A stretch of 64,000 bases of DNA, from assembly GCF_039555335.1 (NCBI RefSeq), contig NC_092644.1, forward strand, positions 52,293,365-52,357,364, written 5' to 3'. The position numbers and the translations under genes are program-made. Below are positions 46,653 through 57,690 of the stretch, in pieces. Under the pieces are notes generated by a model. The model did no database searches and was not told where the DNA came from. It saw only the letters and a program-made list of their open reading frames with translations. Source of the stretch: Amphiura filiformis (Eukaryota; Echinodermata; Ophiuroidea; Amphilepidida; Amphiuridae). The stretch's first letter is position 1. Every line of letters begins with the position of its first letter.

Positions 46653-47797
46653 GATTACTAACTCTCTGTGCGGCAAGGCCCTTGAAGATTCATAATGCAC
46701 ATTGGAAAACAAACAAAGAAGATGATTAAGATGATAGACTTGACTTCCACATCACCATGTTAATTGTTATTGCTTGCCAAGAACACTTTGTAGACCTTCA
46801 GCTGGATGTTGGTGCCCCTCAGCATCTATGACGTCTCCCAGGCTAGTGAAAGCACTCAAGTATTTTATAAAGTTATTACAATTTTTTAAAAAGTTTTTCA
46901 TTTCTTTTTAAAATGATGTACTTGCAGGAAATTTGAAGTCACATTAAAGATCATGTAGATTCATATGTAAGACTGAGAGCAATTGGGATTTGTACTCTAC
47001 CAAATTTTAAAGGTGATTATTATTACTCACCAGGAGGACTTTCGCCTAACCTGGGGTTTTCAGCTGTTGTTGATGCTCTGACCCAATATATTCTAGGTGT
47101 AATTACTGTGTGATGATGTCACATGATTAGATGACATCATCATATTCACAGAAGAACTGGCCAAAAAATCCCATTTTTTATGTAGTTACTTTCTTTTAGT
47201 TATTTTGGTTCTTGGGTTTTTTGTCTGTCCTGCTTGCTTCTTGGGCATAATTTGTGGGCGGAATTGACTTTGGGCTCGTGTTGTGTTGTTTGATTTCATT
47301 TTTTTATTAACCTATGCTTATGTTCTCTCAGCTGGCTTGAAGTTCTTTGGTTCTGCCTGTGTGAATTCATGGTTTGTAGTTTAAGGTTAAGATAGTGTTA
47401 AAATATTTTATCATGTTATGACGGTTGATATTTGACTTAATTTTTGATTATTTTTCATTTCACTGTTTAGTGTTTATATTTTTGAATTTGTTTGCTCTCT
47501 GTATTGGGAAATTTAGGATCAGTGTTCAAGATAAAGCACTGTATAAATGTTTTATACAATTATTATTTTAAAATGATGTACTTGCTTATTTGAATGTACA
47601 GTAAGATCATGTAGATTCATACATACATGTAGTAGTAATAGTAAAATTAAAAATAATTTGCACTACTGAATATGTTTACTCACTGCAATACTTTTGCCAG
47701 ACCTCAGGTTGTCAGCTTTTGTTGATGCCCTGACTTAATACTCCACTTGCGGAATGCTAAGTCCCCTTGCTGATTGATGATGTTACATGGTCAGATG

Positions 47798-48004
47798 ACT
47801 TCAATCAGAACCAAATTGGCTGGGGTAGACCAGACAGGAGCCAAAAGCTTCCCAAGATGGGTCCATGAAGCAATTCACATTCACATTTACATTGTAAGAA
47901 GGATGGCCCAAAATCTGTACAGAGACAAATGGCTAGACGTAGACCCATCTGGAACAACTTCGTTACTTCCTGAAGAGGACTCGCCACAAGATATGCAAAT
48001 TTGA
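47798..48004 (+). pseudogene. Possible Penelope-like retroelement tail
   Basis: The frame reads SFPRWVHEAIHIHIYIV, then LYRDKWLDVDPSG and LLPEED. The pattern W-x-EAI-x-I and LNRD-like 'LYRD' recalls the C-terminal end of GIY-YIG-bearing Penelope-like elements (KEAIEIRK..LNRD). Only this short tail is visible. The call is tentative. Confidence 0.35.
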
Positions 48005-48234
48005 TGTCACTTGGTCATGTTGGATATTAGGTCAAAGCATCAACAACACCTGATAAAGTACTCCCAGCAAGTAAAAAATACTCAGTAGTATGTAGTTTGT
48101 TCAGCTTAAAATTGGCGGAATTTATTTTATTTGTTTATTGTTACTGCTCACGTCAATTAAGTCTCGCCGTTGATTCACACAAGCGCACCCCAACAGTGCA
48201 CACACCATTCTTTATCAAACTATAGAAGTCTACA

Positions 48235-48400
48235 TTATTCTCAGTTTCACATTCTAATCTGTACATAAACTACTTTTAAAAATCGTGAATACATTATGTC
48301 TTATACCTTTTGTACTTTATTATTATTTTATAAGTCAAGCTGAAAAGCTTTTTAAATATATTAAATACCTAGCATCTGTAATATCAACATTGACCCTTGT
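48235..48400 (+). pseudogene. Orphan 3' flank of a lost T7/T8-type cassette
   Basis: TAGAAGTCT, CTAATCTGTACATAAA, CGTGAATACATT and CTTTATTATTATTTTA match, in order and spacing, the 3' flank of T7 at 53272-53450. No BEN coding sequence remains before it. It looks like the surviving end of a third duplicated unit. Confidence 0.55.
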
Positions 48401-49903
48401 TGTTGTTTGATTGTGTGAACTATGTCCTATGTGTTGATACTTATTTAGCTATGAATGCTATAATATTGTTAAACAAAGCACTGTATAAAAAAACTATGAT
48501 ATGACTTTCAACATAAAGGGGCCATCTTAGTACATAATATTTGTGTGCATGAACTTATAAATCATTTCACATTTCGGTTGTTTGACAAAGACATCCTCCG
48601 ATTTGAAATATCTGTCTGTTGACAAATAAAAATTACAAATGCAAATGCAATGTCTGCAGGGGTAGCACTAGGTTTTAAAACCAGGGGTTCTCAGAACCCC
48701 TGAACCCCCTGAAAGTGTTAAAAATATGCGCTCAAATCCTAAAATGAGGGGTTCTCTAGTCAAGTATTGAATGCCCGTTTCAACTGAGACGAATAGGTAT
48801 ATTCGTCTCAGCGTTTCAATATATCAGTATCAGATTTTGTGATTTTGGTTATGATGTGTAAATAGTTAAGGCCTGGCAAAAACGCGATCTCCCTTTCACG
48901 CCCGTGATTCTCGCTATTAACCAACTATCTGGCTTTTAAAGAAAGTTCCCACGCAGTGTACTTGCTATAAAAGTGTTGCTTTATGCCATAAAAGTTAGCG
49001 AATTCCATAAAATGCAGTTCAACTTGCAAAGTGCAGAATTCAACAGCATTGCAAGTCACATGTCACGAAAGTGAAAAAGCCATGATTTACTCAATAAAAA
49101 TGACATTTCATTGCAAATGAGTTCAAGTTTAGGCCAAATATCATGATATTTATTGAATTACTGGAGTATTTTGACTATAAAACATAATTCAAGGGCAAAT
49201 TTTTGTCACTTTTTTCTTCTACGGCCTCAGTAAATTTCACATGCGGGCATATCTCTACACACCACCCTTGAAGCATTTCTTACAGATCCCTAGAATTAGA
49301 AATTACCAACTCACGTGACGTGTCGTCATTCAGTACTGCAATAAAACTCATCAGTGATTCTAGACAATATCACAATCTGTGTTAAATTACGCTGGCGGTG
49401 TGTATTTTATTTTATTTTTAAATTATGTTACAATGCTACTGGCGACTTCACATCAACATTTATGTTATTGCATTTTATGTTACATAATTTCTGGACAGGT
49501 CGTAAATATTGGAGATCGAAGCTTTTATTTTTCTTTCACATGTTTTCATTTTTCTGCGCGCATGAAACCCCCGAACTGGTATGCAAAAATGAATAGATGC
49601 GCTCAAACTTAAAAAAATGCGCGTGGCGCGCAAGAACGCAACTTAGCGCGACCCCTGAATGTCTGAATCAAATGCAATGTCCGAATCAAATTTTGCAATA
49701 TCTATTGAAACAGACCCTAAAAAGAGGATGCTGTAATCACAAAAATGTCCATTTAAGAGGAAAAAGGGTTGGTCTGGTCAATCAATTCTAATAACATAAG
49801 ATCTGATTTGTATTTATATACTTCATTAATATATTCTTGTTCATTGATTGGTTAAAAGTGGATCACATGACCAAAAATAGTTCTACCATCAGTACTCCTA
49901 TCC

Positions 49904-49990
49904 GTAAATAGTACCTCTAAGCCGTAAATAGTATTTTCAATGTCCCGGATGAGCCGTAAATAGTACCTCCAAGCCGTAAATAGTACTTTT
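49904..49990. repeat. Cluster of CCGTAAATAGTA words
   Basis: CCGTAAATAGTA occurs at 49902, 49922, 49954 and 49974, three of them as GCCGTAAATAGTA. No gene context. Confidence 0.6.
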
Positions 49991-50239
49991 GACCATGCAT
50001 TCCGCGTGCGCGCATTCCATGCGACGGAACAGCTCACGCACGCTTGAAACTGCCATAGCGTCATTTCGGCGCTGCTGTAATTGGTTAGCCTGATTTTAGG
50101 CTATTCGATTTTTGAAGGGTAGGTTGTGCTTAAATTGGTCGTGCTGTTCACTCAGGATAGAAGCGGGAGAGTCAAAGCGTCAAATGATTTTCTTTTAACA
50201 AATCAATGAACAAAGAACATATTAATGAAGTATATAAAA

Positions 50240-50369
50240 CAAATATATACTGCCTTTATTCGAAGTTCTGGTTAAAACTATGGTCCCTCGTTGAGATCAA
50301 TTAATACTATTGATCTCACCTCGGGCCCATAGTTTTAACCAGAACTTCTCATGGCAGTATATATTTGTA
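50240..50369. repeat. Perfect-arm hairpin
   Basis: CAAATATATACTGCC and GAAGTTCTGGTTAAAACTAT on the left mirror ATAGTTTTAACCAGAACTTC and GGCAGTATATATTTG on the right, around a loop containing GATCAATTAATACTATTGATC. Confidence 0.7.
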
Positions 50370-51038
50370 TAATAGCATCTGCAAGCAATTGCAAAATGTT
50401 TGCACTGAGGTTTGCGCCAGTTGACAAGTCATGTTAACCTCATACCCATATGTACTGCTCTGGACTGAGATGCTCACTTATGTTATGCCAAATGCTATAT
50501 AACAAATAAGCTTCTATTAACCCTTCATGAATGGAATGAGATTTCCTGCTTCCCCTTTAATAACCATGCATGAAATGATGTGGAAAATGTATTTACTAAT
50601 CCTATAGTATATAGTATAGTAAGCAAAAGCAATCACTTCAAGCATGTATAAACTAGGGAAATATTTTATAAATGGGCTAAACAATCATTTGCTTAAATAA
50701 GGGATCACAGTCACTTTATTACAAACAATTGATCAGTGCATTTTGTAGGAATCAAATCATTAATACAAGTGATTGATTCTTTTATAGCTCATTAAAATAT
50801 ACACAGCCAATGTGATTGCTTATTTCAGTAATTGAAGCCTTATAAGGCATTGATTGCTAAAAACAAGGCATCAATCAATATTGATCACTTATTAAGCAAT
50901 CTGTTGCTAAGCGTGTGTACAAAATGTTTCTCAGCTCCCCTTTGTATTCAGGCAATATGAACATAGCATGCAACAAATCCCTTAGGTTAGAAAATATATG
51001 ATTGTGGAAATTAAATGGTTGCCCCATCCCCATTACAG

Positions 51039-51140
51039 ATATCCAAGAATAATGTTGTCCAATTCGCAAGTCAACTTCAAGAAATCCACCAAAGTATGGC
51101 ATCAAGCTTGTGTGGAGGAGACACAGGGTGGCACATTAAG
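51039..51140 (+). CDS. Terminal cassette T7, exon a (5' part)
   Basis: Acceptor CCCCATTACAG starts phase-0 ISKNNVVQFASQLQEIHQSM, then CGGDTGWHIK. The exon ends CACATTAAG at a GTAGAA donor that belongs to the inserted TTAA element. In T8 the same coding sequence runs on without interruption, so this donor was created by the insertion. With the next piece it restores the IKEEP motif exactly. Confidence 0.72.
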
Positions 51141-52048
51141 GTAGAAACATCGGCTACGGTGTCATGCACAGATTTGGTTTAAAATGATACAGGATGTGTA
51201 GTTGGGTGAGAAAAACTTGCCTGCCAAGTTTTAATTTTTGCCAACAAAGCATTTTTGAGTTATGCCATTTTTTATCATTAGAAAGCCCCATTGACTTTGC
51301 ACATAAAGTGGTTTTGACACTAAGCCTTGTTCACTAAAATTGGTAAAAGTTTGAAAATGGATACTATGTTTAAATATTATTTTTTCTCCTTTCTATCCCA
51401 TTTATAGAACTGCTTTTTGGATCTTTTTATTACAAAAATGTTACCAAATAATATTAGTGACTTTTTTCCAATATATTGGTCAGTAATATAGGGGATATTT
51501 GAAGGTGATGTTAGTACTTGCTCAAATTTTCTTGATTTGATCTAGAAACACTGAATGACCCAATTTCATAATTATTGTCTGAGCTAACCATAGGGCCAAT
51601 TATAACAAACAAGGTGTCATATGAAAGGTTATTAAATTTAGAAACTTTTCTCGCCAGCTTTTTTTAATAAAGTGTTTCTATTTTAAGTTATGGGTGTTTC
51701 TAGATTTCCCTAATTTAAAAATAGAAAAAATGATTTTTCTCAAAAAATAAACACTTTATCCAAAAAATCTGGCGAGAGAATTTAGATATTAGGCTTATTA
51801 ACCACCCCACAAACTATGGAGACCATATCACATTCCCTCTAGGCTAGCAATAATTATTAGTAGAAAAAATTAGGGAATTTTCAAAAAATAAAGAAAAACA
51901 TAAGAATTGTTTAAATTTTCATGAAACATTAAAAATCAGTGGAGTAAAGACTTATCTTCAATTGGTTATATATTTGAAATGGATACATAATTCTGATTTG
52001 AAATAGTGGCTATTTTCCTGCATGGGTCTATTATCCGATGCTCCTACC
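51140..52048. mobile_element. TTAA-flanked transposon acting as a candidate new intron in T7
   Basis: TTAA at 51136-51139 and 52049-52052 flanks ends GGTAGAAACATCGG and CCGATGCTCCTACC, imperfect 14-bp inverted repeats. The paralogous T8 exon has a single TTAAG at this spot. Splicing from GTAGAA at 51141 to the TTAAG acceptor at 52053 removes the element and one target copy and keeps the frame. Inside, CTCGCCAGCTTTTTTTAAT and AAACACTTTATC are inverted around 51650-51780. No transposase frame. Confidence 0.75.
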
Positions 52049-52053
52049 TTAAG

Positions 52054-52123
52054 GAGGAACCTATCAATTCTGACAATGATGATGTAGATACTGATGCTGA
52101 GGGCACTGTAGTGTCAATACAAG
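52054..52123 (+). CDS. Terminal cassette T7, exon a (3' part): acidic SUMO-like motif
   Basis: EEPINSDNDDVDTDAEGTVV, then SIQ and a phase-1 donor GTAGGA. Joined to the previous piece it reads HIKEEPINSDNDD, a psi-K-x-E site followed by acidic residues. This is the pattern of a negatively charged SUMO-acceptor motif. Confidence 0.72.
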
Positions 52124-52332
52124 GTAGGATTTTGTTCATATAGATTTGGTATTGAGAGTTTGGAGAAATATAGATTGACTTAAATGGTAGCTTGCTGTAT
52201 TTTGGCCTATACTAAATCAAACAATTTGTACTTTAAGAATTGAGATACTGCAATAAAGGGAACAAAATGTATTTACTAGTACGGGTCTGTAATATTAGAG
52301 TCATTATCAATCATTGTTTTTGTCAATCACAG

Positions 52333-53204
52333 ATAGAGATGAGGAAACCATGACAACAACAGAGGAGGGAGTGTGTTTGGAGCAACTACTAAGTCATTCA
52401 AATCCAGCAGCATCTAGTGAGTTGGTTGAGATACTGAAACATATCAAAACTGCACAGAATAATATGAATGACTCACTCAGAGACTTATCAACAGTGCTAG
52501 GAACTCTTACAGCCACCGTTGATGACAATCTCAATAAAACTGAACTGGTGAGAGAAGCTCTGAGACTGCTTAATCAACAGCCTAGGATGGCTCAAAGTTC
52601 TACCCATCATGCTCAAGATATTCCTTCAACAAGTGGGGTAGTGCAAGAAGCAGACCATAGAGGCGCATCAACAGGTACCAGTTATCAACAGCAAGTGGGT
52701 GAACATGAAACTCCTGAAGCAGCATTATTAGAAGCCTCCACTCCAGATCTTCCTATTCCAACAACAGGTGTGTCATTCACACCTAGGTGCATGGATGGAC
52801 CAACTCCAAATAGCTTCTATATGGGAGGTGTCAAGGATTTTGTTCGATCAAAGGCAGTTTACTATGAATGTATGAAAGAAATTCAGGGTTATAAAAAGAC
52901 AAAGACCAAACCTGAAGATTTTGGACGATTGTTGTGTCTGGCTATGCTCAGAAAAGAATTCAGTGCGGAAGATCTCAGAACAAAGAATATTACCGGAAAT
53001 TCAAAGACCGCTGATAAGAAGAAATTTGTGGTGGGAAAGCTTGATCAAAGAAGGCTTAAGGCCATTTTTGACCAAGCATCGATGCAATTCCCAGAATTTG
53101 TGGACCAGGTGATGGACACATCAAGCAAAACTACCCGTGCCATACAAGAGATTTGTAAGAGGGCCCGGAAGCATAACAAGCATCAAAATTTAAAGCTGAC
53201 TTGA
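52333..53204 (+). CDS. Terminal cassette T7, final exon: coiled coil plus YLGG-class BEN domain
   Basis: Acceptor TTGTCAATCACAG, split codon G-AT giving DRDEETMTTTEEG. Residues of the exon about 15-85 are heptad-like and helical (LVEILKHIKTAQNNMN, LGTLTATVDDNLNKTELVRE). A Ser/Thr/His-rich linker follows. The BEN module is NSFYMGGVKDFVRSKAVYYE, FGRLLCLAMLRKEFSAEDLR, KNITGNSK, DQRRLKAIFDQASMQFPEF, QEICKRARK. T7 as spliced has 347 residues, against 360 in T8. An AATAAA at 53385 could end the transcript. Confidence 0.85.
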
Positions 53205-53384
53205 ACCATTTATCATACAAATAATTGTTAATTTTTCCATACTACCTTCTCTTGCCTTGTTCAGTAGCATACGTAGAAGTCTGTGTTACTCCCAGTATCA
53301 CATTAAACGATGAAAATGTTGTAAATCTTTTGCTCCAAGTGCATGTTTTTGTTATTTGATTCTAATCTCTACATAAAATACTTA

Positions 53385-53390
53385 AATAAA
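53385..53390 (+). promoter_or_regulatory. Candidate poly(A) signal for cassette T7
   Basis: AATAAA in ACTTAAATAAAGTAATC, about 180 bases after the T7 stop codon. Confidence 0.5.
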
Positions 53391-53508
53391 GTAATCTTGA
53401 ATACATTTTGCATCATACCTTTGTCCTTTATTCATTTTATTTTACAAGTGAAGTTAACAGCATTTTTTTAAAGATATTATCTGGCAGGGCCTCTGATATT
53501 ATGGGTAA

Positions 53509-53654
53509 TATCGACTGCTCGGTGCCAGAAGTGGGTAAGTGCATGCAATAGCTGCCCTTGATAATTTACACACAGTATATTGTACTCATTTATGCATGGC
53601 AGTTACACATGACAGCTATTGCACTTACCTGCTTCTGGCACTGAGCAGTCGATA
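53509..53654. mobile_element. Complete palindromic MITE (empty-site copy)
   Basis: TATCGACTGCTCGGTGCCAG and its mirror CTGGCACTGAGCAGTCGATA end the element. It is the uninterrupted relative of 3568-4672 and carries the single AGTATA that is duplicated there. Confidence 0.75.
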
Positions 53655-54318
53655 TGTGCAATTGTGTGTAACTCGCAAATGCAATGTCCAAATCAACTGA
53701 CATTATAAACCCCTCACTGAATGAATTGAGCTGTCCTGCTACCCCATGTATGTCAAATGTTCTTCATTCACAAGATCTGTGGAAAATGTATATACTAATC
53801 CTACATAATAGACAAATTGGATTGCCTCAAGAGCAATCACTTCATGTGTATACTGTAGACAAGAAATATTTAATGACTAGCAACCAATTGCTTAAATAAG
53901 GCATTGTAGTCACTTGATTACAAATAAGCAATCAGTGCATTTTTTCAGGAATCAAATCATCAATACAAGCAATTGATTCTTGAGCTCATTTAAATATACA
54001 CAGCTAAGATGATTGCTTATTTGAGTAATTGAAGCCTTATATAGCATTGATTGCTAAATACAAAGTATCAATCAATATTGATCACTGATTTAAGCAATCA
54101 ATTGCTAAGCTTGTGTACAAAATGTTTCTTGGCTCATGCAGTTGAGTTGCTGAGAAGTAACTGGGAAAACCCATAACTGGTACATGGCATATGCTTGTGC
54201 AAAAACCTATATATACTTTTTATTTGAGTGAGGCAATCATAGCATGCAACAAATCTCTTTCTTAGATTAGAAAATATATGACTGTAGAAATTAAATGGTT
54301 GCCCCATCACCATTACAG

Positions 54319-54502
54319 ATATCCAAGAATAATGTTGTCCAATTCGCAAGTCAACATCAAGAAATCCACCAAGGCACGACATCGAGCTTGTGTGGAGGAG
54401 ACACAGAGTGGCACATTAAGGAGGAACCCATCAATTCTGACAATGATAATGTAGATAATGATGCTGAGGGCACTGTAGTGTCAGTACAACTTGTACTACA
54501 AG
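54319..54502 (+). CDS. Terminal cassette T8, exon a: SUMO-like motif
   Basis: Acceptor ACCATTACAG, phase 0: ISKNNVVQFASQHQEIHQGT, then HIKEEPINSDNDNVDNDAEG and SVQLVLQ, donor GTAGGA in phase 1. It is the uninterrupted form of the two T7 pieces and so shows the state before the TTAA insertion. IKEE followed by acidic residues fits a SUMO-acceptor site. Confidence 0.8.
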
Positions 54503-54713
54503 GTAGGATATTGTTCATATAGATTTGTTATCAAGAGATTAGAAGGAAAAAATGAATTATTTTATCACAAATGATTTGCAATGGTATAGCTTGCTGTGTC
54601 AATCAATTTCTATTTAAATTCAAGATTCTTCAATAAAGGGAACAAAATGTATAGCTAATACTAATACTGGAAATTTTGGAGTCATTATCAATCATTGTTT
54701 TTGTCCATCACAG

Positions 54714-55612
54714 ATAGAGATGAGGAAACCATGACAACAACAGGGGAGGAAGTGTGTTTGGAGCAACTACTAAGTCACACAAATCCAGCAGCATCTAATG
54801 AGTTGGTTGACATTCTGAAGGATATCAAGAACGCACAGAGTCACATCTCTTCAACTGTCGGTCACATGAATGACTCACTCGGAGACTTGTCAACAGTGCT
54901 AGGAACTCTTCAAGCTACCGTTGATGACAATCTCAATAAAACTGAACTGGTGAGAGAAGCTCTGAAACTGGTGAATCAACAGCCTAGGATGGCTCAAGGC
55001 TCTGCCCAACATGCTCAAGATATTCCTTCGACAAGTGGGGTAGTGCAACAAGCAGACCATAGAGGCATAACAACAGGTACCAGTTATCGACAGAAAATAG
55101 ATGGACATAAAACCATAGCATCATTATTAGGAGCCCCCAATCCAGATCTTTCTATTCCAATATCAGGTGTGTCATTCACACCTAGGTGCATGGATGGACC
55201 AACTCCATATAGCTTCTATATGGGAGGTGTCAAGGATTATGTTCGACCAAAGGCAGTTTACTATGAATGTATGAAAGAAATTCAAGTTTATAAAAAGACA
55301 AACTTGACAAACACCAAACCTGAAGATTTTGGACGTTTGCTGTGTCTAGCCATCATCAGAAAAGAATTCAGTGCGGATGATCTCGGAACAAAGAATGTTA
55401 CCGGAGTTTCAAAGACCTCTGATAAAAGAAGGAGAATCGATTTGGAAAAGCTTGATCAGAGAAGGCTTAAGGCCATTTTTGACCAAGCATCGATGCAATT
55501 CCCTGAATTTGTGGACCAGGTGACAGACACAGCAAGCAAAACTGTCATTGCCATACAAGACTTGTGTAAGAGGTTCCGGAGAACATATCAAACATCAAAA
55601 AAGCTGCCCTGA
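54714..55612 (+). CDS. Terminal cassette T8, final exon: coiled coil plus YLGG-class BEN domain
   Basis: Acceptor TTGTCCATCACAG, split codon gives DRDEETMTTTGEE. The helical region (LVDILKDIKNAQSHISSTVG, LGTLQATVDDNLNKTELVRE) suggests dimerisation. The BEN module is YSFYMGGVKDYVRPKAVYYE, FGRLLCLAIIRKEFSADDLG, KNVTGVSK, DQRRLKAIFDQASMQFPEF, QDLCKRFRR. Compared with T7, the length differences are whole codons (SHISSTVGH, and NLTN before TKPED). The frame is kept, which argues that both copies have been under coding constraint. AATAAA lies 15 bases after the stop. Confidence 0.86.
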
Positions 55613-55627
55613 ACCATTTGTCATTCA

Positions 55628-55633
55628 AATAAA
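55628..55633 (+). promoter_or_regulatory. Candidate poly(A) signal for cassette T8
   Basis: AATAAA in ATTCAAATAAAGG, just after the stop codon. The T7 copy reads AATAAT here and may use the downstream signal at 53385 instead. Confidence 0.4.
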
Positions 55634-55951
55634 GGTTATTTTGTTTCCATTCTTTTGATTGTAGGTGTGTGAAATTTTTCATGTTGGCAGACAAACAATA
55701 TTGACAACAAAAGGAGTTTAAAGGCACTATCATTGATTCCCACAAATGAGTAAAAATATTTCTTTTTAAAGTTAAGGACAGGTCCATACAACCCATTCCC
55801 TCCACACATTTGACATTTGACTAAAGATTACCTAAGCAGTTGTTAAAAGATGATGTATTGTATAAATTTGATCTAATCTCTGATATGATATACTTGGTCC
55901 AAAGGGGAAATTTAACTTTTTTTTTACCATTACTATAACTTGCTCAGTACA

Positions 55952-56408
55952 ATCGCAAGATTTGGGTGCCGTTTATCAGGCCGTAGAGCGACCCCACGTC
56001 ATCATACGATGCTTGGCGTATGTATTGCGCTGTAATGCGAGACTAGTGCGGAATACGCGACGCCGCTAGCAGTCACGCGCAACAGAATACGTGAAGTTGT
56101 AAACAAGTTTCGTTCATTTTATAATGAGGGGAGTTTTTATGACGGTAACTTAGTTTTTGCATTAAATTTTGCATTAAATTTGTTTACAGTTATTAAAATA
56201 ATATTTAACTGACTAAGAATGAGAATAAGCGATAGGAATTTTTATTTTGCCTATCCTCTACCTATGATAGGCGACAGGCAGGTCCAATATTTTTTATCGT
56301 AGTGGATACCGGCGCGCCGGCATCCACTACTCAAAATATTGGACCTGCCTGTCGTCTATCACACGGTAGAGGATAGGCAAAATAAAAATTCCTATCGTTA
56401 TTCTCTAA
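55952..56408. repeat. Dispersed repeat ending in a long hairpin (copy 2)
   Basis: Matches 4738-5209 along its length. The terminal hairpin at 56216-56408 again has GATAGGAATTTTTATTTTGC and CAGGCAGGTCCAATATT arms around GATACCGGCGCGCCGGCATC. Confidence 0.75.
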
Positions 56409-56735
56409 ATAAAGGCAGTTGATATTGAAATAGGAATTTTCTCTCTTGACTCAAATGATTGAGAATAATATTGTTCATATGATTTATTGTGAGTGGCCTT
56501 TTGTTACTTGTTCTTTATTTTCAATTCTTGTTTCTCTCTTTTCTTTCTGTAATAGGCCACCATGGTTTTATACCTTTTAACCAAACTTGAGCATTTTGCT
56601 TGAGTCTGGACCTAACAGGACTCAAGTGGGTCTCTGCACAGAGCAACCATTTAAACAAACAAATGATATGTTAAAAACAACGAAACAGGTTTTGTGTAAA
56701 TTAGTCTGACATAGGATATAATCATGATAATTATT

Positions 56736-56960
56736 GGGCTTAGGGCTCATATTGAAATACCCTACCACGTTTTCACACAGAAAGAAGGCAGGATTCCCCT
56801 CGCTAAGCGTGCGCCTCAGGAAAGCTTGGTCATAAAACGGATGGATGATATGCATCAGTGATACACCCTGCCCAGGATTTTAACAAAAGGCTAGCACAGG
56901 AAAGCTGCAGGATGACGCACACCTTCCTGTGTAAGGGAATTTCAATATGAGCCCTTATAA
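56736..56960. mobile_element. Inverted-repeat MITE
   Basis: GGGCTCATATTGAAATACCC at the left and GGGAATTTCAATATGAGCCC at the right form the arms. The interior is non-coding. Confidence 0.6.
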
Positions 56961-57574
56961 ATTGCATGAGGACAATAGGTTGTATTGAAAGGGTAAAGTA
57001 ATTGTGATTTGGTCACCAAATATTAAATCAAAATATATAATTAGGCAAGAGTGTAAAATATCGGTATTTAAATGAAATGGTACAAGTACATATAGGTAAT
57101 TTTGACTACTAATGAATGTGACACCTAGGTGGCATATTTATGAACATGTATGTTTTATATGCCAGTAGACAAATGTCAGTCCACATTAACAATGCATGAT
57201 ATTTTTGAATACGAGTTGCTTGATTATATGAGAAATAAACCAGCACACTATGAGATGTGGGGTGTGTTTGTTAAATTGCAGTTACTTGTGAATCGTCTGT
57301 CAATTTTGCTTCAATTTGGAGCTTGCAAGCATAATTATTCCGTGTGCACGTTGGAAACTTCATTTCATATCTTCAATAGAGTGGTCAGGGAATAGAAGAG
57401 TATCTTTCATTATACATGTAGATGGCAGGCAAGTCATATGTGGCATCCGTATTGAATGATGGTATTTATCCCTAACCCAACTGAGTCTCACTAAAGCTCA
57501 CTATTAAAACCACTCTGCGTGCATGCATTCCATGTGACCTGATGATGCAATCAGCCCAAGTCAAATATACCCAG

Positions 57575-57690
57575 GGTATTGCTGCCCAGGGCAGCCAAAC
57601 CTCGGTAGCTACATGTCGGTGATTGTGTGCGTGGCATGCGAGGGGTACTGGGTTCGAATTCCGGGGTAATAAGTGACTTCTTTCTTCACC
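57575..57690 (+). mobile_element. Possible tRNA-derived SINE head
   Basis: GGGTTCGAATTCCGG at 57650-57664 is a good RNA polymerase III B box, as in tRNA genes. A weaker A-box-like CTCGGTAGCTA lies about 45 bases upstream. The clover leaf does not close convincingly, so a functional tRNA is unlikely and a SINE head is the better guess. Confidence 0.4.

Larger units (their letters stand above)
46653..51038. other. Spacer with transposon remnants and a lost cassette
   Basis: No intact gene. It holds inverted copies of a CAGCTGTTGTTGATGCTCTGA block (47072, 47718 and inverted near 48037), a Penelope-like tail, the orphan 3' flank at 48235-48400, the GCCGTAAATAGTA cluster and a hairpin, each listed separately. 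From 50690 to 51038 the DNA is homologous to 53890-54318 upstream of T8. Confidence 0.5.

Noticed and set aside
57640..57690. A tRNA gene
   Set aside because: A good B box is present, but the acceptor stem and A box do not fit; a SINE head is the more likely source.
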